Of a DNA stretch of 64,000 bases, positions 52,571-61,384 are shown one piece after another. The stretch is from Streptomyces liangshanensis (lineage in GTDB: Bacteria; Actinomycetota; Actinomycetes; Streptomycetales; Streptomycetaceae): assembly GCF_011694815.1 (NCBI RefSeq), contig NZ_CP050177.1, positions 3,789,001 through 3,853,000 on the forward strand, written 5' to 3'. The position numbers and the translations under genes are program-made. The first letter of the stretch is position 1; each line of letters starts with the position of its first letter. Below the pieces are notes generated by a model. The model saw only the letters and a list, made by a program, of their open reading frames with translations. It was not told where the DNA came from and ran no database searches.

Positions 52571-52596
52571 GGATCACTTGAAGCGTCAAGTGATCC
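52571..52596. promoter_or_regulatory. MarR-type operator 2
   Basis: 26-bp near-perfect palindrome with arms GGATCACTTGA and TCAAGTGATCC around an AGCG-containing centre, immediately upstream of the MarR start (52611). Probably autoregulatory. Confidence 0.78.
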
Positions 52597-52610
52597 GGTA
52601 CGCTCGATCC

Positions 52611-53186
52611 ATGGACGACGCGAGCCAGGGACAGGACGGGCAGGGCGGGACGCGCTGGCTGGACGACCACCAGCTCTCCGCCTGGAAGGCCTTCAGCGGC
52701 ATGCTCCTGAAGCTGCCGGCCGCGCTCGACAGCCAGCTGACGCAGGACGCGGGGCTGAACCAGTTCGAGTACGTGGTGCTCGCCGCCCTCTCCGAGTCCG
52801 AGAACAGGACCCGGCGCATGTCCACGCTCGCGATCCTCGCCAACGGCTCGCTCTCCCGGCTCTCCCACGTGGTCAAGCGCCTGGAGAAGCGCGGCTACCT
52901 GCGCCGGGAGCCCTGCGCGGCGGACGGGCGCTACACCAACGCCGTCCTGACCGACGCCGGCTGGGACAAGGTCGTCGCCACCGCTCCCGGGCACGTCGAG
53001 GCCGTACGGTCCCTGGTCGTCGACGCCCTGGAGCCGGAGCAGCTCGACCAGCTGCGCGACATCAGCCACCGCCTGCTGCACGCCCTGGACCCGGACCTCG
53101 GCTGCCCGTCGGGCGGCACCCCGGCCACCCCGGCCCGCGGCCCGGAGGACACCGATCCCCGTACCGGCCCCGCCGCCCCTCACTGA
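52611..53186 (+). CDS. MarR-family transcriptional regulator
   Basis: 191 residues. Winged-helix core at ~50-125: QFEYVVLAALSESENRTRRM, LAILANGSLSRLSHVVKRLE, KRGYLRREPCAADGRYTNAV. ATG 52611 is chosen since 52554 would start inside operator 2. The last ~35 residues are Pro/Gly-rich. Likely represses itself and the divergent doxX gene through the two palindromes. Confidence 0.9.
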   Translation: MDDASQGQDGQGGTRWLDDHQLSAWKAFSGMLLKLPAALDSQLTQDAGLNQFEYVVLAALSESENRTRRMSTLAILANGSLSRLSHVVKRLEKRGYLRREPCAADGRYTNAVLTDAGWDKVVATAPGHVEAVRSLVVDALEPEQLDQLRDISHRLLHALDPDLGCPSGGTPATPARGPEDTDPRTGPAAPH

Positions 53187-53237
53187 GTCGGCGGCGCCCC
53201 GCTCGCGCCGCCCCGCCCCGCCGCGTTCCCTTGAGAC

Positions 53238-54191
53238 GTGCGGACCCTTTCCTCCCATACCCGCCCCGCCCTCCCCACCGCCCCCTCGACCCCTCTCTCC
53301 ACCGCCCTCGCCGCCACCTCCGCCGCCGCGCTGGTCGTCCTGCTGACGCTGCTCGTCCCGCTGAGCGCGCTCGCCGCCTGGTCCGAGCTGGAGATCGGCG
53401 ACCGCGACCGGTTCGTCGCGACGATGGCGCCGCTCGCCTCCGACCCGCCGGTGCAGGACGCGGTCGCCGACCGCATCACCGAGCAGGCGATGCGTCAGCT
53501 CGACGTGGGTCCGCTGGAGGGGGAGGTACGGGACCTGCTCCACGACGCCGTGCGGTCCTTCACCACCACCGCCTCCTTCCGCGCCGCGTGGCGGACGGCG
53601 AGCGTGGCCGCGCAGTCCGCCGCGAACCAGGTCCTCACCGAGGACACCGACAAGGCGGTGACCCTCGACCTGGCGCCCGTCACGGACCAGGTGAAGCGCC
53701 AACTGCGGGACGACGGGGTGCCGTTCGCCGACCGGATCCCCGTACGGCACACGGAGATCACCGTCCTCAAGGCCGACGGCCTCGGCGGCCGGCGCGATGT
53801 GGCGCAGGGGCTGCGGACCGCGGGGATCTGGCCGGCCGTCGGGACCGTGGTGGTCGCGGGACTGGCGGTGGCGGGGGCCGCGTTCCGGCGCCGGGAGGGG
53901 CGGGGGCGCCGGGCCCGCCGGGGGCTGGTGGTGACCGGTACCGGGTTCGCGGCGGGCGGGTTGCTGCTGTTCCTCGCCGTCGGGGCGGCCCGGGGGTTCA
54001 CGCTGGACGGCCTGCCGGACGACGGAGACCGGGCGGCGGCCGCCGCCGTGTACGACGCGCTGACCTCCTCGCTCCGGACGACGTCCTGGGCCGTCCTCGC
54101 CGCGGGGCTCGCGCTGGCGGCCGTCTGCTGGCTGCTCGGACGGCTCCGCCGGGGCCGTCCCGTACCCCGCTCCACCGGGCGCTTTACTTAA
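53238..54191 (+). CDS. Hypothetical membrane protein with large external domain
   Basis: 317 residues. TM1 at ~25-48 (AAALVVLLTLLVPLSALAAW), an extracytoplasmic helical domain (~50-195), then three hydrophobic segments (AVGTVVVAGLAVAGAAF; GFAAGGLLLFLAVGA; WAVLAAGLALAAVCWLL). No family recognised. GTG 53238 has only a weak ribosome site (TTGAGA). Confidence 0.7.
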   Translation: MRTLSSHTRPALPTAPSTPLSTALAATSAAALVVLLTLLVPLSALAAWSELEIGDRDRFVATMAPLASDPPVQDAVADRITEQAMRQLDVGPLEGEVRDLLHDAVRSFTTTASFRAAWRTASVAAQSAANQVLTEDTDKAVTLDLAPVTDQVKRQLRDDGVPFADRIPVRHTEITVLKADGLGGRRDVAQGLRTAGIWPAVGTVVVAGLAVAGAAFRRREGRGRRARRGLVVTGTGFAAGGLLLFLAVGAARGFTLDGLPDDGDRAAAAAVYDALTSSLRTTSWAVLAAGLALAAVCWLLGRLRRGRPVPRSTGRFT

Positions 54192-54253
54192 TCTTTATTT
54201 CGATCCCTTCGTCCCAAATTTCCCTTTTGAGCCATTTGGCGCATGGTGGGGAT

Positions 54254-54760
54254 ATGAGCCAGAACACAGCACACAGGCCCCCCCACACGGGCATGGGCAA
54301 CGGATCGAGCGCGAGCAACGGAACTGGCATGGGTACCGGGACCGGAGCAGGCACCGGTATCCACGCGGGAAGGACGGCCAGCCGCTGGGTCGGCGGAAGC
54401 TTCTTCGCGGGCATCCTGATGCTCGTCGCGGGCGCCACGGAGATCCTCCAGGGCGTCGTGGCGATCAGGTCCGACAACATCCTGAACGGCGTGTCCGGTT
54501 ACGCCTACGCGTTCAACCTGGACGCCTGGGGCTGGATCCACGTCGGGCTCGGCATCCTGGTCGCGGTGGTCGGCCTCGGCATACTCGCCGGGTCGAGGAT
54601 CGCGCGCTACACCGGGATCGGACTGGCGATGGTGAACCTCGTCGCCCAGTTCATGTTCCTCTTCTACCAGCCGGTCTGGGCGGTCGTGGGCATGGCGCTG
54701 TCGGCGTTCATCATCTGGGCACTGACCACGGACCGGGTGACATCACCTCAGACCAGGTGA
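54254..54760 (+). CDS. DUF7144-type four-helix membrane protein
   Basis: 168 residues. After a Gly/Thr-rich N-terminus come four helices: GGSFFAGILMLVAGATEILQ, WGWIHVGLGILVAVVGLGIL, IGLAMVNLVAQFMFLF and AVVGMALSAFIIWAL. This matches small Streptomyces membrane proteins now grouped as DUF7144 (recalled, moderate certainty). GGTGGGG precedes ATG 54254. Upstream ~60 bp is unusually AT-rich (TTTACTTAATCTTTATTTCG) and probably holds its promoter. Confidence 0.72.
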   Translation: MSQNTAHRPPHTGMGNGSSASNGTGMGTGTGAGTGIHAGRTASRWVGGSFFAGILMLVAGATEILQGVVAIRSDNILNGVSGYAYAFNLDAWGWIHVGLGILVAVVGLGILAGSRIARYTGIGLAMVNLVAQFMFLFYQPVWAVVGMALSAFIIWALTTDRVTSPQTR

Positions 54761-54895
54761 CGGCCCGGAGCCGGTGAGGCCTCGGAGCCGTACCACTGAT
54801 CCACCGTCAACCGACAGACCATCACTACGGGCATACCTGGGGACAGCAGCCTCTTGGCTACTGTCCCTGTATGCGTGCCCGGTACGCGGTACGGC

Positions 54896-55969
54896 ATGGC
54901 ACGCCCCACCGAGCGAGAGGCCGGCCCCTTGGACAGCACGGGCAACGACACCGTCGTCCCGCACCAGCCCGTCCGCCCCTCCCCCGCGCCGCCGACCGCG
55001 CGCCCCGCCCACCAACGCCTCCTGATCGGGGCCGGCGCGCTCTTCCTCGCCGCCGCGACCCTGCTCGTGGCCTGCCGCGCCGTCGGCGCCGACGCCGTCA
55101 CCCCCGTACCGCAGCTCCTCGCCTTCCTCCCCTGGCTCCTCGCCCCCGCCGCGGCCGCCCTCCTGCTCACCGCCCTGCTGCGCTGGCGCGCCGGCGTGGT
55201 CTGGGCGCTGGTGCTGCTGGCCGCCACGGGGTGGTTCGTCCGGCCGTACGACGCCGGCGCCTTCGGGCCGCGCGGTCCCGCGCTCGCCCGGGTGGAAGTG
55301 CTCACCTCGAACGTCGAGTTCGGGCAGGCGACCCTCGGGCTGATCGGCGCGATCCGCCGCGAGAGGCCCGACCTGGTCTTCGTCCAGGAGTGCGAGTTCG
55401 TCTGCGCGCGGCTGCTGGACACCCGGATCCCGCGCTCGGCGTACCCGTACCGCCACGTCGTGGAGGCGAGCGGCGCCGAGGGATCCGCGATCTACTCCGT
55501 CTTCCCGCTCACGGACACGGACGGCATCGACGGCACGCTCGCCATGCCCGGCTCCGAGGCGCGCATCGGCGGCCGTACGGTCGGACTCCAGCTCGCCCAC
55601 CCCCTGCCGCCCGTCCCCGGCGGGGTCGACGACTGGCGGGAGGAGCTGGGCCGCGTCCGCGCGTACGCCGCCGGCCACCGGGAGGGGCCCGTCATCCTGG
55701 CGGGCGACTTCAACGCCACCCGCGACCACGCCGCGTTCCGGGACGTCCTCGACGCGGGCGGGCTGCTCGACAGCGCGGCGCTGGGCGGCGCGGGCCGTAC
55801 CCCGTCCTGGCCGTCGGCCGCGCCGCGGCCGCTGGGCGCGCAGATCGACCACGTGCTGGTCAGCGACGACTTCTCGGTACGGGACGCCCGCTTCCTGGAC
55901 CTCGCGGACACCGACCACCGGTCGCTGCTGGTGAGCCTGGAGCTGCACGGGGAGGCGGGGGCGAAATAA
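54896..55969 (+). CDS. Endonuclease/exonuclease/phosphatase-family membrane protein
   Basis: 357 residues. Three N-terminal transmembrane helices (to ~120), then the EEP domain: VLTSNVEFGQATL, LVFVQECE, VILAGDFNATRDHAAF, IDHVLVSDDF and DTDHRSLLVSL. The catalytic Asn, Glu, Asp-x-Asn and Asp-His residues are all present, so it is probably an active extracytoplasmic phosphodiesterase. The start is unclear: ATG 54896 or a downstream TTG with GAGAGG. Confidence 0.85.
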   Translation: MARPTEREAGPLDSTGNDTVVPHQPVRPSPAPPTARPAHQRLLIGAGALFLAAATLLVACRAVGADAVTPVPQLLAFLPWLLAPAAAALLLTALLRWRAGVVWALVLLAATGWFVRPYDAGAFGPRGPALARVEVLTSNVEFGQATLGLIGAIRRERPDLVFVQECEFVCARLLDTRIPRSAYPYRHVVEASGAEGSAIYSVFPLTDTDGIDGTLAMPGSEARIGGRTVGLQLAHPLPPVPGGVDDWREELGRVRAYAAGHREGPVILAGDFNATRDHAAFRDVLDAGGLLDSAALGGAGRTPSWPSAAPRPLGAQIDHVLVSDDFSVRDARFLDLADTDHRSLLVSLELHGEAGAK

Positions 55970-55988
55970 AGCGCACCGAGGTGCGCTT
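55969..55988 (+). terminator. Short hairpin terminator
   Basis: AAGCGCAC/GTGCGCTT stem with a 4-nt loop, starting at the stop codon of the EEP gene and ending in TTGT. Confidence 0.65.
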
Positions 55989-56053
55989 GTCGTCAGGGAT
56001 TGCGAGGATCGAAGCCGGGAAGCCGGTCCGGCGGAAGAGCAGAGGGAGTGGTC

Positions 56054-56350
56054 ATGAGCACCCCGCGGAGCAACGACAACAGCGGCGAGACCAGCGGCGA
56101 CAAGAGCGGCGACAACCAGATCTTCCGGAACATCAACGAGCTGGTGGCGGAGGAACGCGCGCTGCGCGACCGCTCGACCGACCACCTGGGCCTCGGCGCC
56201 GAGGACCGCGAGCGGCTCCGCTCGGTCGAGGTCCAGCTCGACCAGTGCTGGGACCTGCTGCGCCAGCGCCGCGCCAAGTCGGAGTACGGCGAGAACCCGG
56301 ACGACGCGGCGGTGCGGCCGGCGAGCGAGGTGGAGGGGTACCAGGGGTAG
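56054..56350 (+). CDS. DUF2630 family protein
   Basis: 98 residues. The core IFRNINELVAEERALRD, then RSVEVQLDQCWDLLRQRRAK and NPDDAAVRP, ending EVEGYQG, is the DUF2630 pattern of actinobacteria. Helical, cytoplasmic, function unknown. GAGGGAG precedes ATG 56054. Confidence 0.88.
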   Translation: MSTPRSNDNSGETSGDKSGDNQIFRNINELVAEERALRDRSTDHLGLGAEDRERLRSVEVQLDQCWDLLRQRRAKSEYGENPDDAAVRPASEVEGYQG

Positions 56351-56406
56351 GCGTGCGGGGGCAGGGCGTCCCCGGACCCGCGCGGCGATAGGCGAAGCTG
56401 TCCGCC

Positions 56407-58503
56407 ATGGGAGAGAACCCGAAGTCCCGGCGCCCGTCGCGGCACCCGTCCCCGCGCCCGTCGCCACGGCCGTCCCGCCACCCCGGTGCCGTCGCCCGGC
56501 GCCGGGCCGCCGCCGCGGCGGCGCGCCTCTCCCCGCCCGCCTGGCTGCTCGACAACCTGCGCCCCCAGCCCGCCCCGATCCGCTGGCCCGCGGTCGCCCG
56601 CGCGTCCGTCGCCCTCGCCGCGCCCCTGGCGGTCGGCTTCGCCACGGACCAGCACGCGTACGGCGCGCTCTTCGCGCTCGGCGCCCTGAACGGCATCCTC
56701 AGCGACACCGCCGACGCGTACCGCATGCGGGTCCTGCACGTGGCGGTCCCGCAGGTCTTCGCCGCGATCGGCGTCACGCTCGGCACGCTCGTCTTCGGGC
56801 AGGAGTGGGCGGCGGTCGGCGTCCTGGCCCTCGTCGCGCTCGTCTCGGGCATGATCTCGTCGATCGGCGCGGTGGCCTCGTTCGGCGGGCTGCTCCTCCT
56901 GCTCAACGCGGTCGTCGGGGCCGGGCTGCCGCTGCCCGAGCCGTGGTGGAAGGCGCCGCTGCTGATCGCGCTCGGCGGGCTGTTCGTCCTGCTGCTCTCG
57001 CTGCTGGCATGGCCGTTCCGGGCCGGCGTACCGGAGCGCGCGGCCGTGGCGCGGACGTACCGCGCCACCGCCGACCTGCTGGAGGCCTCCGCCGCGCCGG
57101 ACAGCGAGTTCGACCGCCGCCGCCGGGCCGTCACCCTCGCCCTGAACCACGCGTACGACATGCTGCTCGCCCGCCGCGCCTCCGACCACGGGTGGCGCGC
57201 ACCGCTCGTACGGCTGCTGGCGCAGCTCAACGTGATCATCCCGCTGGTCGAGGCGGCCTCCCTGCGCGACCGGCGACCGTCGCCCGAGGTGACGGCCGCC
57301 CTGCGGCACCTGGCGGACGTCGTCGCCGAAGGCCGTACCGGCGAAGGCGAACCGGACCTGCCGCCGCCGCGTACCGCGTCCGACCGGGCCGTCGACACCG
57401 CGCTGCGGTACGTGGCGTCGGTGGTGGGCGAGGCGGACGTCGACCCGACGCACCTGAACGACCGGCTGGGCCGCCCCGCCGCACTCTCCGTCCGCGTCCG
57501 CCGCGCGACCCGCGACGTCCTCCTCTCCGAGGCGTCCTGGCGGTACGGGCTGCGCCTCGCGCTCTGCATCGGCCTGGCGCAGACGCTGGTGGCGGTGATC
57601 CCGGTGCAGCGGTCCTACTGGGTCGCGCTGACCGTCACCTTCGTGCTGAAGCCCGACTTCGGTTCGGTCTTCTCGCGGGCGGTGCTGCGCGCGCTGGGGA
57701 CGGCGGTGGGGCTGGTCGTGGCGGGGGTGGTGCTGGCGGAGGTCCCGGTCGGCTGGTGGGACGTCCTGGTCGTCGCGCTGCTGGCGCCGATCATCCCGGC
57801 GGTGTCTGCGAAGGGGTACGCGTTCCAGACGGCGGCCATCACGCCCGTGATCCTGCTGATCTCCGACGTCCTCAACCACGAGGGTTTCGACCTCGTGGCG
57901 CCCCGGCTGGTGGACAGTCTGATCGGGTGCGCGATCGCACTGGTCGCGGGGTACCTGCTGTGGCCGGAGAGCTGGCACACCCGCGTCGGCCACCGGCTGG
58001 CGGACGCGGTGGAGGAGACGGCGGAGTACGTGAGACGCGCGTTCGGCGCGGGGGGCGCTGGGGGCGCGGGCGGCGCGGGTGGCGCGGCTGAGGTGACGGC
58101 GGCCGCCGACCAGGCGGAGGTGGAGCGGACGCGTCGGCGTATCTACCGCGACCTGTCGACCGTGCGCACGGAGTTCCAGCGCGCGCTGACCGAACCGCCG
58201 CCCATCGGCAGGCGCGCGGCGGCCTGGTGGCCGCTGGTCGTCGCGACGGAGCGGATCGTCGACGCGACGACAGCGGCGCGGGTGCGCGTCTCGTACGGCG
58301 CCCCCGCGCCGGCCCCGGCGGAGACGGCGGATATCGCGGACCAGTTGACGGACATGGCGGAGCGCCTGCGGTCGAGCGAGGTGCTGGTGGAGGTACGGGG
58401 GGAGTCCGGCGACGGCGCCGAGGAGGGGAGTGTGCTGGCGGCGCTGCGGCAGGAACTGCGGGCGGCGAAGGCGATCGCGTCGCCGGGGGCGCGGGTCATG
58501 TGA
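56407..58503 (+). CDS. FUSC-family membrane protein (aromatic-acid exporter type)
   Basis: 698 residues. Two blocks of about five to six transmembrane helices (~65-205 and ~385-525), the second with LALCIGLAQTLVAVIPVQRS, YWVALTVTFVLKPDFGSVFS and LLWPESW. A soluble helical domain lies between them and another at the C-terminus. This two-block layout is that of YccS/AaeB-type FUSC transporters. A Gly/Ala repeat (GGAGGAGG) lies near residue 550. Substrate unknown. Its end overlaps the convergent kinase gene by 8 nt. Confidence 0.9.
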   Translation: MGENPKSRRPSRHPSPRPSPRPSRHPGAVARRRAAAAAARLSPPAWLLDNLRPQPAPIRWPAVARASVALAAPLAVGFATDQHAYGALFALGALNGILSDTADAYRMRVLHVAVPQVFAAIGVTLGTLVFGQEWAAVGVLALVALVSGMISSIGAVASFGGLLLLLNAVVGAGLPLPEPWWKAPLLIALGGLFVLLLSLLAWPFRAGVPERAAVARTYRATADLLEASAAPDSEFDRRRRAVTLALNHAYDMLLARRASDHGWRAPLVRLLAQLNVIIPLVEAASLRDRRPSPEVTAALRHLADVVAEGRTGEGEPDLPPPRTASDRAVDTALRYVASVVGEADVDPTHLNDRLGRPAALSVRVRRATRDVLLSEASWRYGLRLALCIGLAQTLVAVIPVQRSYWVALTVTFVLKPDFGSVFSRAVLRALGTAVGLVVAGVVLAEVPVGWWDVLVVALLAPIIPAVSAKGYAFQTAAITPVILLISDVLNHEGFDLVAPRLVDSLIGCAIALVAGYLLWPESWHTRVGHRLADAVEETAEYVRRAFGAGGAGGAGGAGGAAEVTAAADQAEVERTRRRIYRDLSTVRTEFQRALTEPPPIGRRAAAWWPLVVATERIVDATTAARVRVSYGAPAPAPAETADIADQLTDMAERLRSSEVLVEVRGESGDGAEEGSVLAALRQELRAAKAIASPGARVM

Positions 58504-58948
58504 GGGGCGCGTCGCCCTTGTCCTGAGGCTCGTCCGTGACCTTCAGGGAGACCCACACGCACTTGCCGGGGCCTCGGCGGGGAGCCACCCCCCAGTCGTC
58601 GGCCAGCGCGGCGACGAGCGCGAGGCCTCTTCCGCACTCGTCGTCCAGGTCGGGTTCCGCGGTACGGGGGCGGGGAAGCCGGTCGCCGGCGTCCTCGACC
58701 TCCAGCCGGAGCAGGCCCTCCGCGCGGTGGAGGGTGACGGCGATCTGCCGCCCGGGCGGGCTGCCGTGGCGCAGGGCGTTGGTGACGAGCTCGGAGAGGA
58801 GGAGCGCGGCGACGGCGGCGGTGTCTCCGGTGAGCCCCGCACATGCCCGCAACGCGTCCCGCGCCCGCGGGACGCTGCGGGGGTGGCGCGGGAAGCGGAA
58901 GGTGAGGGAGTGGTCGTCGGTGGGGTGGGGGGTGCCGTCGAGGTTCAT
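58496..58948 (-). CDS. RsbW/SpoIIAB-like ATP-binding protein (HATPase_c)
   Basis: 150 residues. Bergerat-fold motifs: ALLLSELVTNALRHGSPPG (N box), LEVEDAGDRLP (G1), CGRGLALVAALADDWG (G2) and GKCVWVSL. This is the stand-alone anti-sigma-type kinase domain abundant in Streptomyces. Partner sigma factor or STAS protein not nearby. Confidence 0.92.
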   Translation of the reverse strand: MNLDGTPHPTDDHSLTFRFPRHPRSVPRARDALRACAGLTGDTAAVAALLLSELVTNALRHGSPPGRQIAVTLHRAEGLLRLEVEDAGDRLPRPRTAEPDLDDECGRGLALVAALADDWGVAPRRGPGKCVWVSLKVTDEPQDKGDAPLT

Positions 58949-59041
58949 GAAGGGGACCTTCCCTTCGGCGACGGGTTTTACTTTCCGTCCAACAAGGGTG
59001 ACTTTGAGTGACGTCCGGTGCGCGGGCGCGGCTTACCGATG

Positions 59042-59190
59042 TCCTCAATCGCCGGACGGGCTTGATTTGTCTTGCCCCCGGCGACAACCTGCGGATGGGA
59101 TCCGGCCGCAGCGGCATCATCAAGCCCGTCCGGCGATTGAGGACGTCTTTGAGCCGCGCGCACAACCAAGCCCGTCCGGCGATTGAGGAC
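59042..59190. repeat. Three copies of REP-like element (CAATCGCCGGACGGGCTTGA)
   Basis: Copies at 59042-59065 (forward), 59120-59143 and 59167-59190 (both inverted). The first two can form a long hairpin. Same sequence as the pair at 48329-48389. They fill most of the 258-bp gap between the ATPase and S4 genes and likely act in termination or mRNA stability. Confidence 0.8.
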
Positions 59191-59206
59191 ACCCTGCGGG
59201 AGGGGG

Positions 59207-59626
59207 TCAGTGGCCCTGGAGGCGGGTCAGGTCTCGGCGTTCTCGTTTGGTGGGGCGGCCCGCGCCGCGGTCGCGGGTCGCGATCGGGGCCGTGAACTCC
59301 TTCGGGGGCGGCGGCGGACTGTTGTCCACGAAGCACTGCACCGCCACCGGCGCCCCCACCCGCTTCCGCACCACGCGCGACACCACCACCACCCGGTCCC
59401 GCCCCGCGAAGCGGAGCCGTACCTCGTCGCCCTGCTTCACCGCGTGCGCCGGCTTCACGCGCTCGCCGTTCACGCGGACGTGGCCCGCCCGGCACGCCGC
59501 CGCGGCCTGGGAGCGGGTCTTGGTGAGCCGTACCGACCAGATCCAGGTGTCCGCCCGCGCCGAGCCCTCGCCGCCCGCGCCCCCCACGAACCCCGCGCCG
59601 TCCGGTCCCTCAGCCTCAGAAGCCAT
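59207..59626 (-). CDS. S4-domain RNA-binding protein (Hsp15/HslR-like)
   Basis: 139 residues. S4 motif: WIWSVRLTKTRSQAAAACRA, GHVRVNGERVKPAHAVKQGD and EVRLRFAGRDRVVVV. The C-terminus GRPTKRERRDLTRL is basic, as in Hsp15-family proteins that bind ribosomal RNA on stalled 50S subunits. ATG 59626 is preceded by a weak TTGGGG. Confidence 0.9.
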   Translation of the reverse strand: MASEAEGPDGAGFVGGAGGEGSARADTWIWSVRLTKTRSQAAAACRAGHVRVNGERVKPAHAVKQGDEVRLRFAGRDRVVVVSRVVRKRVGAPVAVQCFVDNSPPPPPKEFTAPIATRDRGAGRPTKRERRDLTRLQGH

Positions 59627-59844
59627 ACCCCAAGGGTAGCGAGACCAGGACCATCCCCCCATCCGTGGCACCTCACCGCGCACTCGCGACTACGATGCGC
59701 TCCACCTTCCTTTTTCGCGGCCGGACCGACCCGCCGAAAAAGATCTGTTTCTGACATGCCGACACATGTCGTGCCACAGAAGGACGCGCAGGACACGGGG
59801 GTCTCCCACCGCGGCACGACGCACTCCCGGAAGCAGTGAACGCC

Positions 59845-61365
59845 ATGCGCAGCAACTCCGGCAGAGGGCTCCAGCCCAATGTCCTCGGTACGTTCGACAC
59901 CATCGTGATGGCCGTCGCGGGCAGCGCGCCCGCCTACTCGCTCGCCGCCACCACCGCCGTCCTCGTCGCCTCCGTCGGACTCGCCGCGCCCGCCGCGCTC
60001 CTGTACTGCGCGATACCCATGCTCGGCATCGTCCTCGCGTACGGCCGCCTCGGCCGGCTCGACGCCAACGCGGGCGCCGCGTACTCCTGGGTCGGCCGCA
60101 CCCTCCACCCCGCGCTCGGCTTCCTCTCCGGCTGGGCGCTCGTCGTGTCCGCCACGATCTTCATGGTGGCCGGTTCGCTGCCCGCCGGCGCGATGACGCT
60201 GGCGCTCTTCGACACCGGCCTCGCCACGAACACGGGCCTCGCGCTGCTGGTCGGCGGCGGCTGGTTCCTGATCATGCTGCTGGTGGTGCTGGGCGGCGCC
60301 CGGCTCACCGTACGGGCCCAGCTCCTGCTGTCCGGGGTGGAGCTGACCCTGCTCCTGCTGTTCGTCCTGGCCGCCCTCGCCCACCACGGCTCCGCCGTCG
60401 CCTTCGACTGGTCCTGGCTGGGCTTCGGCCACTTCGACGGCGCCTCCGGCTTCGCCTCGGGCGCGCTCGTCGCCGCCTTCTACTACTGGGGCTGGGACGT
60501 CACCAGCAACCTCAGCGAGGAGACCCGCAACAGCCGCAGGACCGCCGGGCTCGCCGCCCTCGTCGGCATGGGCGTCGTCTTCCTGCTCTTCGAGGCGTTC
60601 ACGATCGCCGTCAACGTCATCCTCACCGAGGACCAGATCATGGCGGGCAGCGCCAACGTCCTCGGCATCCTCGGCGAGGCCATCTGGCCGGGCATCGGCG
60701 GCAAGCTGCTGATCGTGGCCGTGATGCTGTCCACCGTCGCGACGCTGGAGACGACCCTCATCCAGGTCACCCGCTCGCTGTTCGCGATGGGCCGCGACCG
60801 TACGATGCCGTCCGCGCTCGGCCGGGTCCACCGCAGGTGGAACACCCCCTGGGTGGCCATCGCCGCCGTCGGGACGGTGGCGTTCGGGCTGCTCGCGGCG
60901 GCGAGCGCGCTGGGGTCGGTCACCGAGATCCTCTCCGACGCCGTCACCGCCATCTCGCTCCAGATCGCCGTCTACTACGGCCTGGCGGGGATCGCGGCGG
61001 TCGTCGCGTACCGCAAGGTGATGTTCCGCTCCGCCGGCGACTTCTTCCTCGGCGTGCTGTGGCCGCTGTTCGGCGCGCTCTTCATGTTCTGGATCTTCTA
61101 CGAGTCGCTGGGCGAGTTGACCGCGACCGCGATCGCCATCGGGGTCGGCGGGCTCGCCGCGGGCCTGGTGCCGATGTTCTGGTACTGGCACAAGGGCAGT
61201 TCGTACTACCGGCCCGCGAAGCTGGACGCGGCGGCGCGGATGCCCGACGACCACCACGATCCGTACACCTCGTACGCGCCGTACGCGCCGTACGCGCCCT
61301 ACTCCGACGCCGCCACCGCCGACCGGTCCGACCGGACCGGCGAGTCCCTGTCGACCGACTTCTGA
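59845..61365 (+). CDS. APC-family amino acid/polyamine permease
   Basis: 506 residues with about twelve transmembrane helices. The first carries FDTIVMAVAGSAPAYSLAAT, the substrate-site region of APC transporters; also NAGAAYSWVGRTLHPALGF and YYWGWDVTSNLSEETRNSRR. The C-terminal tail contains YAPYAPYAPY repeats. ATG 59845 is 11 nt after GGAAG; GTG 59836 is the alternative. Substrate not predictable. Confidence 0.9.
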   Translation: MRSNSGRGLQPNVLGTFDTIVMAVAGSAPAYSLAATTAVLVASVGLAAPAALLYCAIPMLGIVLAYGRLGRLDANAGAAYSWVGRTLHPALGFLSGWALVVSATIFMVAGSLPAGAMTLALFDTGLATNTGLALLVGGGWFLIMLLVVLGGARLTVRAQLLLSGVELTLLLLFVLAALAHHGSAVAFDWSWLGFGHFDGASGFASGALVAAFYYWGWDVTSNLSEETRNSRRTAGLAALVGMGVVFLLFEAFTIAVNVILTEDQIMAGSANVLGILGEAIWPGIGGKLLIVAVMLSTVATLETTLIQVTRSLFAMGRDRTMPSALGRVHRRWNTPWVAIAAVGTVAFGLLAAASALGSVTEILSDAVTAISLQIAVYYGLAGIAAVVAYRKVMFRSAGDFFLGVLWPLFGALFMFWIFYESLGELTATAIAIGVGGLAAGLVPMFWYWHKGSSYYRPAKLDAAARMPDDHHDPYTSYAPYAPYAPYSDAATADRSDRTGESLSTDF

Positions 61366-61384
61366 CGGGGACGGGGCTGCTGCC

